This document shows positions 15,628 to 23,750 of a DNA stretch of 64,000 nucleotides, in pieces. Under the pieces are notes generated by a model, which made no database searches, was not told where the DNA came from, and was given only the letters and a program-made list of their open reading frames with translations. Location: NCBI RefSeq assembly GCF_003797765.1, contig NZ_RKMB01000030.1, forward strand, positions 1 to 64,000. The letters are read 5' to 3'. The position numbers and the translations under genes were made by a program. The stretch's first letter is position 1, and every line of letters starts with the position of its first letter. Origin of the DNA: Ramlibacter sp. WS9. Its GTDB lineage: Bacteria > Pseudomonadota > Gammaproteobacteria > Burkholderiales > Burkholderiaceae_C.

Positions 15628-16574
15628 CCGGCAGTTCTAGTCGGCAGCCTCAGCAGTCCGGTGGACAGCGCGGTGCCGCAGACGATGACGCCGCCGCACA
15701 GCAGCATCCAGCCGGTCACCGCTTCGCCCAGGAACAGCACGCCGTAGAAGACGGCAAATACCGGCACGAGGAAAGTGACAGCGAGCGCACGCGCCGGCCC
15801 CGCCGATTCGATCAGCCGGAAGTACAGGATATAGGCGATGCCTGTGCACAGCACACCCACCACCAGGAGCGACAGCCATGCCGTCAGGCCCGGCATGTGC
15901 GCGGGCCAGAACCAGGCCGCCGGGAGAGCCAGCGCCAGCGTGGCGCCGACCTGGCTGCCGGTGGCGGTGACCAGCGCGGGCAAACCGCTGAGGTAGCGCT
16001 TGGTGGCGCTGGCCGCAATGCCGTAGCAAAGTGTTGCGAGCAGGCATGCCAGCACGGCCCAGGCCGGCGCAATGCCGGACGCATCGGGTTTGAAGCTGGC
16101 CTTGTCCCATGCAAGCAGCGCGACGCCGACGAAACCGATCACCAGGCCGAGGATGCGCGAGCCCGCCGGCTTGTCCTTCAGCCAGAACCATGCGACCAGC
16201 GCGCCGAACAGGGGCACCGTGGCATTGAGGATGGCGGACAAGCCCGTGGTGATCGACAGAAGCGCGAACGCGAAGCACGCGAAAGGGATGCCCGAGTTGA
16301 GGACGCCGATGGCGAATATCGCCTTCCAGTTGCGGCCCAACTGCGGGCCCAGGCCGCGCAGCCAGAGCAGCGGAAGGAGGAACGCCGCCGCGATGCCGAC
16401 GCGCACCGCGGCGGTCGGCAGCGCGCCGAATTCCACCGCGCCCAGGCGCATGAACAGGAACGACGAGCCCCAGATCGCGCCCAGGAGGACGAAGTCCACG
16501 ACCCATCGGCGGGCAGCGCCGGCTGGGGTGGCAGGAGAGATGGCTGCGGTGGGCAGGCCGGCTTCGAGCTTCAT
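15624..16574 (-). CDS. DMT-superfamily (EamA) permease
   Basis: A 316-residue protein with about ten membrane segments arranged as two EamA repeats, each with the typical start (LLGAIWGSSFLFMRLGA in the first, PAWAVLACLLATLCYGIAAS in the second). The family exports amino acids, metabolites or drugs, and the substrate is not evident. The start at 16574 gives a short cytoplasmic N-terminus before the first helix. Confidence 0.88.
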   Translation of the reverse strand: MKLEAGLPTAAISPATPAGAARRWVVDFVLLGAIWGSSFLFMRLGAVEFGALPTAAVRVGIAAAFLLPLLWLRGLGPQLGRNWKAIFAIGVLNSGIPFACFAFALLSITTGLSAILNATVPLFGALVAWFWLKDKPAGSRILGLVIGFVGVALLAWDKASFKPDASGIAPAWAVLACLLATLCYGIAASATKRYLSGLPALVTATGSQVGATLALALPAAWFWPAHMPGLTAWLSLLVVGVLCTGIAYILYFRLIESAGPARALAVTFLVPVFAVFYGVLFLGEAVTGWMLLCGGVIVCGTALSTGLLRLPTRTAG

Positions 16575-16680
16575 GATCGGTCGCAGGTAGTGGGTGCTTC
16601 GAGTGTCGGAGCAAAACACTTCGTCTCACATGGCGCATCCATGACGAATTCACCGTCTTTTGATGCCCAAACGCGATCAA

Positions 16681-17178
16681 TCACACGCGCGCGCCTTCGA
16701 GCTGCAGCAAAGCGCTCTTGCGCTCGACGCCGCCGGCATAGCCTGTCAGCGAGCCATCGCCGCCCAACACACGATGGCAGGGCACGATGACGCTCACCGG
16801 GTTGCGGCCCACCGCGGCGCCGACAGCACGCACCGCCGCCGGCTTGCCGATGCGCTGGCTCAGCTGGCCGTAGCTGGTGGTGCCGCCGCAAGGGATCTGC
16901 AGCAAGGCCTGCCACACGGACTGTTGAAATGGCGTGCCGCCTTGAAGATCGAGGGGCAGGTCGAAGCCGGTGCGCGTGCCGTTGAAATATTCATCGAGCT
17001 GCGCGATGGCCTGCTTTAACACGGGATGCTGCGGTTCCTCAGGCCACGGGGAGTTGTCGGGCATGTGCTTCTGGCCTTCGAACCAGAGACCGGCGAGGCC
17101 GCGCGCGGTGGCGGCGACGACCATGTCGCCGAGCGGGCTGCGATAGCGTGCCTGGACAATGGAGTTGTCGAATTTCAT
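16681..17178 (-). CDS. ogt: Methylated-DNA--protein-cysteine methyltransferase
   Basis: A 165-residue O6-alkylguanine repair protein. The acceptor Cys134 lies in the invariant IVPCHRV motif, preceded by the helix-turn-helix region TSYGQLSQRIGKPAAVRAVG and the Asn hinge in GRNPVSV. It removes methyl groups from O6-methylguanine in one suicidal transfer. It lies 27 bp downstream of the Ada-AlkA fusion on the same strand, so both alkylation-repair genes are probably co-transcribed. Confidence 0.94.
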   Translation of the reverse strand: MKFDNSIVQARYRSPLGDMVVAATARGLAGLWFEGQKHMPDNSPWPEEPQHPVLKQAIAQLDEYFNGTRTGFDLPLDLQGGTPFQQSVWQALLQIPCGGTTSYGQLSQRIGKPAAVRAVGAAVGRNPVSVIVPCHRVLGGDGSLTGYAGGVERKSALLQLEGARV

Positions 17179-17205
17179 GATGGCTCTCTTTCGAATGGGG
17201 GGTGG

Positions 17206-18684
17206 CTACATCGACGCCCAGGCGCGGATCACGGCGTAGCTGCGCCAGGGCTTCCACGCCATCGATGCGTCCTGCGCCGCGCGCGCGGGATTGGGCTTGC
17301 CCTGCACGCCCAGGGCCTTGTGCAATGCCACGTCGCCCGCCGGGAAGGCATCGGGCCAGCGCAGGGCGCGCATGGCGATGTACTGCGCGGTCCAGTCGCC
17401 GATGCCGGGCAACTGCTTGAGCGCTTCCACCGTGGACTGGACGTCGGCGCCGCCGTGCAGTTGCAAACGCTTGTCAGCGACGGCCTGTGCGATCGCGACG
17501 ATGGCGGCCTGCCGTTGCTTGACGATGCCCAACTGCCCCAGCGCGTCGCCGCTCGCGGCGGCCAGCATGGCGGGCTCGGGGAATGACCGGGTGAGCTGCG
17601 CGAACGGCGTTTCCACCGGTTCGCCGAAGCGATCGACCATGCGCTGCGCCAACGTCCGCGCCGCCGCCACCGTGATCTGCTGGCCCAGCACGGCCCGCAC
17701 CGCGAGCTCGTAGCCGCTCATCGCGCCCGGCACGCGCAGCCCATCGCCTTGCGGGAAGCTTTCGTGCAGCACCGCGTTGATCGCGTGCGGGTCGGCGTCC
17801 AGGTCGAGCGTCGCGCGCAGCCGGTGGATCACCAGCGGAAGCACACCGCGCAGCGAGTCGCTGACCCGCAGCACCAGCTGGTGCCGTGCTTCGTCGAACT
17901 CCGCGGCGATCCATCCCCGATGCCACTGGCCCGCCGCTTCGACAGAGAAAGTGCGCGCCATCCGGCCCTGGGGTGCGTCGACGAACTCGATGCCATGGAT
18001 CGCGCGCTTGCCGAAGAAGCCGAGCATGGCCTGAACGTCGTAGGGCGGGCGGTATCCCAGGCGGATGGCCATGCCCTCCGCAGGACGGCTCGCGCCTTCG
18101 CGCCGCAGCCGCGTCGGGTTCAGGCCGTAGTGTTCGACGAAAGCCGCGTTGAAGCGGCGCACGCTCGAATAGCCGCTGACGAGCGCCACCTGAGTGATGG
18201 GCAAATCGGTGTCGGCCAGCAGTTGCTTGGCCGTCAGGAGCCTGCGCGTTTGCAGATACTGCACCGGCGACACGCCGAACTGCGCCTCGAAAATGCGGCG
18301 CACGTGGCGGTCGCTCACGCCGAGCTTGGCCGCCAGCAACTCGACGGAAGGCGATGCGTCGCCCCAGGCTTCTGGCTCGTCCAGCAGGCGCGCCGCCTGG
18401 TGCGCGAGGATGTAGCTCGCGTCCTGGATCGACCAGACGATGGAGTGCGGCGCCAGCTCCGGGCGGCAGCGCAGGCATGGGCGAAAGCCCGCGCTCTCGG
18501 CCTGGGCGGCGTGGCCGAAGAAACGGCAGTTCTCGCGCCGCGGCATCCGCACCTTGCAGACGGGCCGGCAGTAGATGCCCGTGGACGTCACGCCGATGAA
18601 GAACCGGCCGTCGAAACGCGCGTCGCGGGCCTGCAGGGCCAGGTAGCACGCGTCCGGCTGCAGTGTGGCGGTATCGGGGTTCAT
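17206..18684 (-). CDS. Ada-AlkA fusion: methylphosphotriester sensor plus AraC plus 3-methyladenine glycosylase
   Basis: A 492-residue three-domain protein. The N-terminal Ada domain has the zinc/methyl-acceptor cysteines C39, C43, C70 and C73 (YCRPVC, PCLRC), matching E. coli Ada positions 38, 42, 69 and 72. An AraC helix-turn-helix domain follows (about 110-200, ITQVALVSGYSSVRRFNAAF). The rest is an AlkA-type HhH-GPD glycosylase with LPGIGDWTAQYIAMRAL and catalytic Asp in FPAGDVAL. The domain order implies methylation-activated transcription and base excision in one polypeptide, with the separate Ogt downstream supplying the missing O6 activity. ATG 18684 was chosen by alignment with the Ada start. 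Confidence 0.93.
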   Translation of the reverse strand: MNPDTATLQPDACYLALQARDARFDGRFFIGVTSTGIYCRPVCKVRMPRRENCRFFGHAAQAESAGFRPCLRCRPELAPHSIVWSIQDASYILAHQAARLLDEPEAWGDASPSVELLAAKLGVSDRHVRRIFEAQFGVSPVQYLQTRRLLTAKQLLADTDLPITQVALVSGYSSVRRFNAAFVEHYGLNPTRLRREGASRPAEGMAIRLGYRPPYDVQAMLGFFGKRAIHGIEFVDAPQGRMARTFSVEAAGQWHRGWIAAEFDEARHQLVLRVSDSLRGVLPLVIHRLRATLDLDADPHAINAVLHESFPQGDGLRVPGAMSGYELAVRAVLGQQITVAAARTLAQRMVDRFGEPVETPFAQLTRSFPEPAMLAAASGDALGQLGIVKQRQAAIVAIAQAVADKRLQLHGGADVQSTVEALKQLPGIGDWTAQYIAMRALRWPDAFPAGDVALHKALGVQGKPNPARAAQDASMAWKPWRSYAVIRAWASM

Positions 18685-18801
18685 GCGTTCGATGATACGC
18701 AGCCCCCCGGATTCCGACTGGCCGTTTTCGGACATGCCCCTCGGGCCGATACGGTCGCGCCGCCGCATGCTTCCGTGATGGCTTCTTCCCTTCTGTCGTT
18801 G

Positions 18802-19176
18802 TCAGTTCGCGGGCGCCAGCGCCGCGCAATAGTCCATGAAGACGTTCACATCGGTCTTCGCGATGGTGACGTGCGCGCCCAACCCGAGGCAATGGCGCCG
18901 GATGCCCGGGGTGGCGTAGTCGCTGAAGATCATCACCCTGCCGCCGTCGTTCGAGCGCCGGCACTTGGCGATCACACCCATGCCTGTGCCTTGCTCGAGG
19001 ATGAGATCGATGACCGCAAGATCCCAGCCGCCGGGGTTATCGAGGAGCCACAGGTTGGCCTCGGCCTCGGTCCTCGCCGTGCTGACCACGGCGAAATCGC
19101 CGAGGCTCTGCAGGAGGTCGCGGATCGCGTTCTGCAGGTGGTGGGTATCTTCAACGAGGAAAACCCGGATCGTCAT
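18802..19176 (-). CDS. Single-domain response regulator
   Basis: A 124-residue stand-alone receiver domain with acidic pocket E9-D10, phospho-acceptor Asp57 in LAVIDLILE and a conserved-Lys-like position in HVTIAKTD. There is no output domain, so it acts by protein contact or is part of a phosphorelay. No kinase is adjacent. The 179-bp gap to the divergent small ORF should hold its promoter. Confidence 0.82.
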   Translation of the reverse strand: MTIRVFLVEDTHHLQNAIRDLLQSLGDFAVVSTARTEAEANLWLLDNPGGWDLAVIDLILEQGTGMGVIAKCRRSNDGGRVMIFSDYATPGIRRHCLGLGAHVTIAKTDVNVFMDYCAALAPAN

Positions 19177-19355
19177 CGAACGGTCTCATCGTTCGGCGCC
19201 GCCGGGGCCGATAGGAAACGGACTACGGCAGCGTTCTCAGCGACCTTACACGTGCGATGGGCGCGCTGCTCTACCCTCGGATCAAGTTGCTTGAAGGGCA
19301 GATCGCGCACGGTGACGGCTTGCCCCAGCCTGGTCGCACCCTGAACGAGGACCCC

Positions 19356-19601
19356 ATGAAAACAAACCATTTTGAAGAAGGCGGTGAAAAACCCACGGGC
19401 CGCGGGAATGCGCAGGGTCGAGAACCCCAGCCGGAACAGGCGCCCGTCGCCTGCGAGCGGCGCTCGAGGCATCGCGTAGCGGACGACCAGAAGTCGGGGA
19501 AGGGCTCGTTGAGCGCCCTGTCGAAGATGAAGATGATGCAAAGGCGGCGCGACATCGTGAAGCCGCGCCACGAGGAGCCGGACGACGACTCGCCAGGCTA
19601 G
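19356..19601 (+). CDS. Small basic hydrophilic hypothetical protein
   Basis: An 81-residue ORF starting at ATG 19356 (MKTNHFEEGGEK) with a weak gagg upstream. It is rich in Lys, Arg, Glu and Gln with no hydrophobic segment and is probably disordered. No family recognised. The following 219 bp up to the mutase gene contains only a short palindrome near 19757 (gcgcccggagggcgc) and no other feature I can support. Confidence 0.45.
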   Translation: MKTNHFEEGGEKPTGRGNAQGREPQPEQAPVACERRSRHRVADDQKSGKGSLSALSKMKMMQRRRDIVKPRHEEPDDDSPG

Positions 19602-19820
19602 GACGGTGCACGCGGGCGTGGCGGATTCAAGATGCTTCTTCATCGAACGGGTCAAGACAATCGGGGTGCGGAGCGCCCCGGCCGAACGCACATTACTGAT
19701 GCATGCGATGTGCGTCTGTAGGACGAATCCCATAGCGTGTAGGACCGAGCCTTGCGCCCGGAGGGCGCAGCCGCGGGCCAAGCCTACAATTTGCGCTTTG
19801 CCCAGCCCGGAACACCCAGC

Positions 19821-21203
19821 ATGCAGCTCTCCCCCTCCATCTTCAAGGCCTATGACATCCGTGGCGTCGTTCCTTCGACGCTGACCGAAGAGGTGGCGCA
19901 TGCGTTGGGGATGGCGTTCGGCACGATCGCCCGGTCGGAGGGCGAGAAGGCGGTTGCCGTCGGCCGCGACGGCCGGTTGAGCGGCCCGTCGCTCAGTGCC
20001 GCCCTGGTGCGCGGCCTGCTGGCCGCGGGCGTCGACGTCATCGACATCGGCATGGTCACGACCCCGATGCTCTATTTCGCCGCGAACACGCTGTGCGCCA
20101 GCGGTATCCAGGTGACGGGCAGCCACAACCCCAAGGACTACAACGGCTTCAAGATGGTGATGGCCGGGCGCGCCATCTACGGTGAAGAGATCCAGGCGCT
20201 GCGCAGGCTGATGGAGCAAGGGGCCGTGCCCGCCGCGCAAACCGGCAACGTGCGCAATGTGAACCTGCTGGCCCCCTACCGTGACCGAATCGTCCAGGAC
20301 GTCAAGCTGGCCCGGCCGATGAAGATCGTCGTCGACTCGGGCAACGGCATCGCCGGCGCGTCGGCGCCTGGCATCTTCCGTGCGCTGGGCTGCGAGGTGA
20401 TCGAGTTGTACAGCGAGGTGGACGGCAACTTTCCGAATCACCATCCGGACCCGAGCAAGCCGGAAAACCTCAAGGACCTCGTCGCCGCCATTCGCGAACA
20501 CGGTGCCGAACTGGGCCTGGCTTTCGACGGCGACGGCGACCGGCTGGGCATCATCACGCGCGGCGGCAACAACATCTACCCCGACCGGCAGATGATGCTC
20601 TTCGCGCGCGACGTGCTTAGCCGCGTGCCCGGCGGCACCATCCTGTTCGACGTGAAGTGCACGCAGCGCCTGGCACCCGCGATTCGCGAAGCGGGCGGCA
20701 CGCCGCTCATGTACAAGACGGGCCATTCGCTGATCAAGGCCAAGATGAAAGAGATCGATTCGCCCCTGGGCGGCGAGATGAGCGGCCACATCTTCTTCAA
20801 GGAGCGCTGGTTCGGCTTCGACGACGGCACCTATGCGGGCGCGCGCCTGCTGGAGATCCTGTCGCGCAGCGAAGACCCGAGCGCCGTGCTGGACGGCCTG
20901 CCTACCAGTTTTTCCACGCCCGAACTCAACGTGCAGTGCGCCGAAGGCGAGCCGCACACGCTCGTCGAACGGCTTGTGACGCGCGCCGACTTCAAGGCTC
21001 CGGCCGAGGTGTCCACCATCGACGGCCTGCGCGTGGACTGGCCCGACGGCTTCGGCCTGATACGCGCATCCAACACCACGCCGGTGCTGGTGCTGCGCTT
21101 CGAGGGCCAGACGCCCGAGGCGCTGCACCGCATCGAGGAACTGATGCTGGGCCTGCTGCGCGCCGTCAAGCCGGACGCGAAGATCGGCGAGGCGGCGCAC
21201 TAA
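19821..21203 (+). CDS. Phosphomannomutase/phosphoglucomutase (AlgC type)
   Basis: A 460-residue alpha-D-phosphohexomutase of AlgC length. The phosphoserine loop is TGSHNPKDYNG (Ser101), the Mg2+-binding loop is FDGDGDRLGI, and the C-terminal phosphate-binding loop region is RASNTTPVLVLRFEG. It converts Man6P/Man1P and Glc6P/Glc1P, feeding LPS core and exopolysaccharide precursors. The two LPS core genes that follow (waaC, waaA) are on the same strand and the three may be co-transcribed across a dispersed repeat. Confidence 0.9.
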   Translation: MQLSPSIFKAYDIRGVVPSTLTEEVAHALGMAFGTIARSEGEKAVAVGRDGRLSGPSLSAALVRGLLAAGVDVIDIGMVTTPMLYFAANTLCASGIQVTGSHNPKDYNGFKMVMAGRAIYGEEIQALRRLMEQGAVPAAQTGNVRNVNLLAPYRDRIVQDVKLARPMKIVVDSGNGIAGASAPGIFRALGCEVIELYSEVDGNFPNHHPDPSKPENLKDLVAAIREHGAELGLAFDGDGDRLGIITRGGNNIYPDRQMMLFARDVLSRVPGGTILFDVKCTQRLAPAIREAGGTPLMYKTGHSLIKAKMKEIDSPLGGEMSGHIFFKERWFGFDDGTYAGARLLEILSRSEDPSAVLDGLPTSFSTPELNVQCAEGEPHTLVERLVTRADFKAPAEVSTIDGLRVDWPDGFGLIRASNTTPVLVLRFEGQTPEALHRIEELMLGLLRAVKPDAKIGEAAH

Positions 21204-21289
21204 ATGACTCCCCCCCGAAGCGCCTGCGGCGCCTCCCCCTCGAGGGGGCGCCACTGGCGGCCCGGCAAAGCCGGTTCCGCGGTGGCCCC
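21204..21289 (+). repeat. Dispersed repeat type A, copy 1
   Basis: An 86-bp GC-rich element with internal inverted repeats (ggcgcctccccct/agggggcgcc and ggcaaagccggtt), starting right after the mutase stop and ending before waaC. Two further copies lie at 37007-37090 and 50290-50370. All three begin with a run of Cs followed by gaagcg and end in ccggttccgcgg. Confidence 0.85.
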
Positions 21290-21319
21290 CGAAGGGAGTG
21301 TCTCGGGTGCATTTCGGAC

Positions 21320-22291
21320 GTGAGAATTCTCTTCGTCAAGCTGTCTTCGCTCGGCGACGTGGTCCATACCATGCCCGCGGTGCAGGACATCCGCGCGGCA
21401 TTTCCGGATGCTCAAATCGACTGGGTCGTGGAGCGCGGCTTCGCGCCTCTGGTTCGGCGCTGCGAAGGCGTGACGCGGGTCGTCGAATGCGAGTTGCGGC
21501 GCTGGCGCAAGGCGCCACTGGGCGCGCAGACGCGCGCCGAATGGCGTGCCTTTCGCGATGAATTGCGGCGCGAAGCCTACGACGCCGTCATCGACCTGCA
21601 GGGCCTGACCAAGTCCGCGCTGGTGGCTCGCACTGCACGCGTCGCGCCCGGCGGCAAACGCTTCGCCTTGGCCAATCGCACCGAAGGCTCGAGCTACGAA
21701 GCGCCGACGCGCTGGGTGGCCGACGTCGCGATTCGCATCGAGCCGCACATCCATGCCGTCGCGCGTTCGCGTGAGCTCTGTGGACGGGCGCTGGGGTATC
21801 AGGTGCCCGGCCCATTGCAATTCGGCCTGCGCACGTCGGTGGACGTATCCGCCGCGGCGGCGCGCAGCGTCGTGTTCGTTCACGGCACGTCGCGGGACGA
21901 CAAGTGCTGGCCCGAGGCCTGCTGGGTCGAACTCGGCCAGCGCCTCGTCGATGCGGGATTCACCATAGGCCTGCCGCATGGCAGCGACGCCGAGCGCGAG
22001 CGCAGTGAACGCATCGCCCGGGCGCTCGGCGCGCACGCGCAGGTGTGGCCGCGCCTCGACCTGGGCAGCCTGACCGACCGGATGGCGGCCTGTGCCGGCG
22101 TGATCGGCGTGGACAGCGGCCTCAGCCACATCGCGGTGGCGCTGGACTTGCCGCACGTGCAGGTCTACAACTTCGACACAGCGTGGCGCACCGGGCCCGC
22201 CAGCCAAAAGCAGCGAAGCGTGTACGCTCAGCCCGCGCCGTCCGTCGATGCCGTGTGGCAGGCCTGGCGCGCGATCCAGTCCACCCCTTGA
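21320..22291 (+). CDS. waaC: Lipopolysaccharide heptosyltransferase I
   Basis: A 323-residue GT9 glycosyltransferase starting at GTG 21320. The N-terminus VRILFVKLSSLGDVVHTMPA is diagnostic of WaaC. The C-terminal donor-binding part includes DSGLSHIAVALDLP. It adds the first heptose to Kdo in the LPS inner core at the cytoplasmic face of the inner membrane. Its TGA overlaps the ATG of waaA by 1 bp, so the two are translationally coupled. Confidence 0.92.
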   Translation: MRILFVKLSSLGDVVHTMPAVQDIRAAFPDAQIDWVVERGFAPLVRRCEGVTRVVECELRRWRKAPLGAQTRAEWRAFRDELRREAYDAVIDLQGLTKSALVARTARVAPGGKRFALANRTEGSSYEAPTRWVADVAIRIEPHIHAVARSRELCGRALGYQVPGPLQFGLRTSVDVSAAAARSVVFVHGTSRDDKCWPEACWVELGQRLVDAGFTIGLPHGSDAERERSERIARALGAHAQVWPRLDLGSLTDRMAACAGVIGVDSGLSHIAVALDLPHVQVYNFDTAWRTGPASQKQRSVYAQPAPSVDAVWQAWRAIQSTP

Positions 22292-23544
22292 TGATCCGCC
22301 CCCTCTACTCGCTGCTGGTGATCGGTGCGCAACCGTTCTTGCGGCGGAAGCTCCGGCGCCGCGGCAAGGCCGAGCCCGGCTATCTGCACGCCGTGGGAGA
22401 GCGCTTCGGCCAGTATGCGGAGCCCGCACAACCCGGCGCCGTGTGGATCCACGCCGTGTCGCTGGGCGAAACGCGCGCAGCGGCCATCCTCATCGACCGG
22501 CTGCGCCAACTCCGCCCTGGCGTGCGGGTCCTGCTCACGCACGGCACGGCCACGGGCCGCGCCGAAGGCGAGCGCATCGTGCAGGGCGGCGATGCGCAGG
22601 CCTGGCTGCCCTGGGACACGCCGCGCGCGGTGCGCCGCTTCCTCGATCACTTCCAGCCGAGCTGCGGCATCTTGATGGAAACCGAGGTGTGGCCGAACCT
22701 GGTCGCGCAATGCAAGGCGCGCGGCCTGCCGCTGGTGCTGGCGAACGCGAGACTGAGCGACAAATCGCTGACGCAGGCCCGGCGGCTGGCCGGCTTGTCG
22801 CGGCCTGCGTATGCATCGCTCGCTGCTGTGTGGGCGCAAACCGAAGGCGATGCGCAGCGGCTCGCCGAGGCCGGCGCCACGGTGAAGGGCGTGTTCGGCA
22901 ACCTGAAGTTCGACGCCACGCCCGACGCCGGCCTGCTCGACCTCGGGCGCGCCTGGCGCACTGCGTCGCACACGCCGGTCGTGATGTTCGCCTCGTCGCG
23001 TGAAGGCGAAGAGGCGGAGCTCTTTCGCGTGCTGCAAGCAGGCCGCGGTCTTGCGAAGGTGCGTTGGCTGGTGGTGCCACGCCATCCGCAGCGCTTCGAC
23101 GAAGTCGCCGCGCTTGCCACCCAGCACGGCTTGAGCGTGTCGCGCCGCAGCCGGTGGACGCAGCAACCCGACGAGGCCGATGTGTTGGTCGGCGATTCAC
23201 TGGGCGAGATGGCGCTCTACTACGGCATGGCCGACATCGCGTTGCTGGGCGGCAGCTTCGCACCGCTCGGCGGGCAGAACCTGATCGAAGCCGCGGCCTG
23301 CGGCTGCCCGATCGTGATGGGGCCCCACACGTTCAACTTCGCGGAGGCCGCGCAGCTGGCGCAGGAGGCGGGGGCTGCGTTGCGCGTCGGCTCGATGGAG
23401 GAGGGTGTGCGTGCGGCCGTTGGACTCGCAGGTGATGCGCCGCGTCGCGATGCGGCGGTTCATGCCGCGCTCACTTTCGCGGCTAGGCATCAAGGCGCCG
23501 CGGAGAAAACCGCGCAGGCGGTGCTGGCGCTGATCGCGGGCTAG
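22291..23544 (+). CDS. waaA: 3-deoxy-D-manno-octulosonic acid transferase
   Basis: A 417-residue GT30 enzyme with an N-terminal membrane anchor (SLLVIGAQPFLRRKL) and family motifs HAVSLGETRA, ETEVWPNLVAQ and the C-terminal GGSFAPLGGQNLIEAAACG. It transfers Kdo to lipid A, the step before WaaC acts, and forms an operon with waaC. Some family members add one Kdo and others two, which cannot be read from sequence. Confidence 0.93.
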   Translation: MIRPLYSLLVIGAQPFLRRKLRRRGKAEPGYLHAVGERFGQYAEPAQPGAVWIHAVSLGETRAAAILIDRLRQLRPGVRVLLTHGTATGRAEGERIVQGGDAQAWLPWDTPRAVRRFLDHFQPSCGILMETEVWPNLVAQCKARGLPLVLANARLSDKSLTQARRLAGLSRPAYASLAAVWAQTEGDAQRLAEAGATVKGVFGNLKFDATPDAGLLDLGRAWRTASHTPVVMFASSREGEEAELFRVLQAGRGLAKVRWLVVPRHPQRFDEVAALATQHGLSVSRRSRWTQQPDEADVLVGDSLGEMALYYGMADIALLGGSFAPLGGQNLIEAAACGCPIVMGPHTFNFAEAAQLAQEAGAALRVGSMEEGVRAAVGLAGDAPRRDAAVHAALTFAARHQGAAEKTAQAVLALIAG

Positions 23545-23750
23545 GCACGCCGCGATGGATGCTCCACCGTACAAACAGTTGCAATGCGGATCGCGTTCGC
23601 CCCATTGACGCTCTATTTGCCGCCGTGCCTAAATCCGCGAGGCTCATCGGTGCGCGGTTTCGATGGGTGAATCAAAAAACCGGTCAACCGTGACTGATAA
23701 CGCCCGGCCACAAGCCGACGGCGCGATCTAACTTGAGGGAGCTCCCCGTG

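Noticed and set aside
19173..21254. Minus-strand ORF of nearly 700 codons
   Set aside because: Lies opposite the phosphohexomutase gene, which has all its motifs. Composition typical of an antisense frame.
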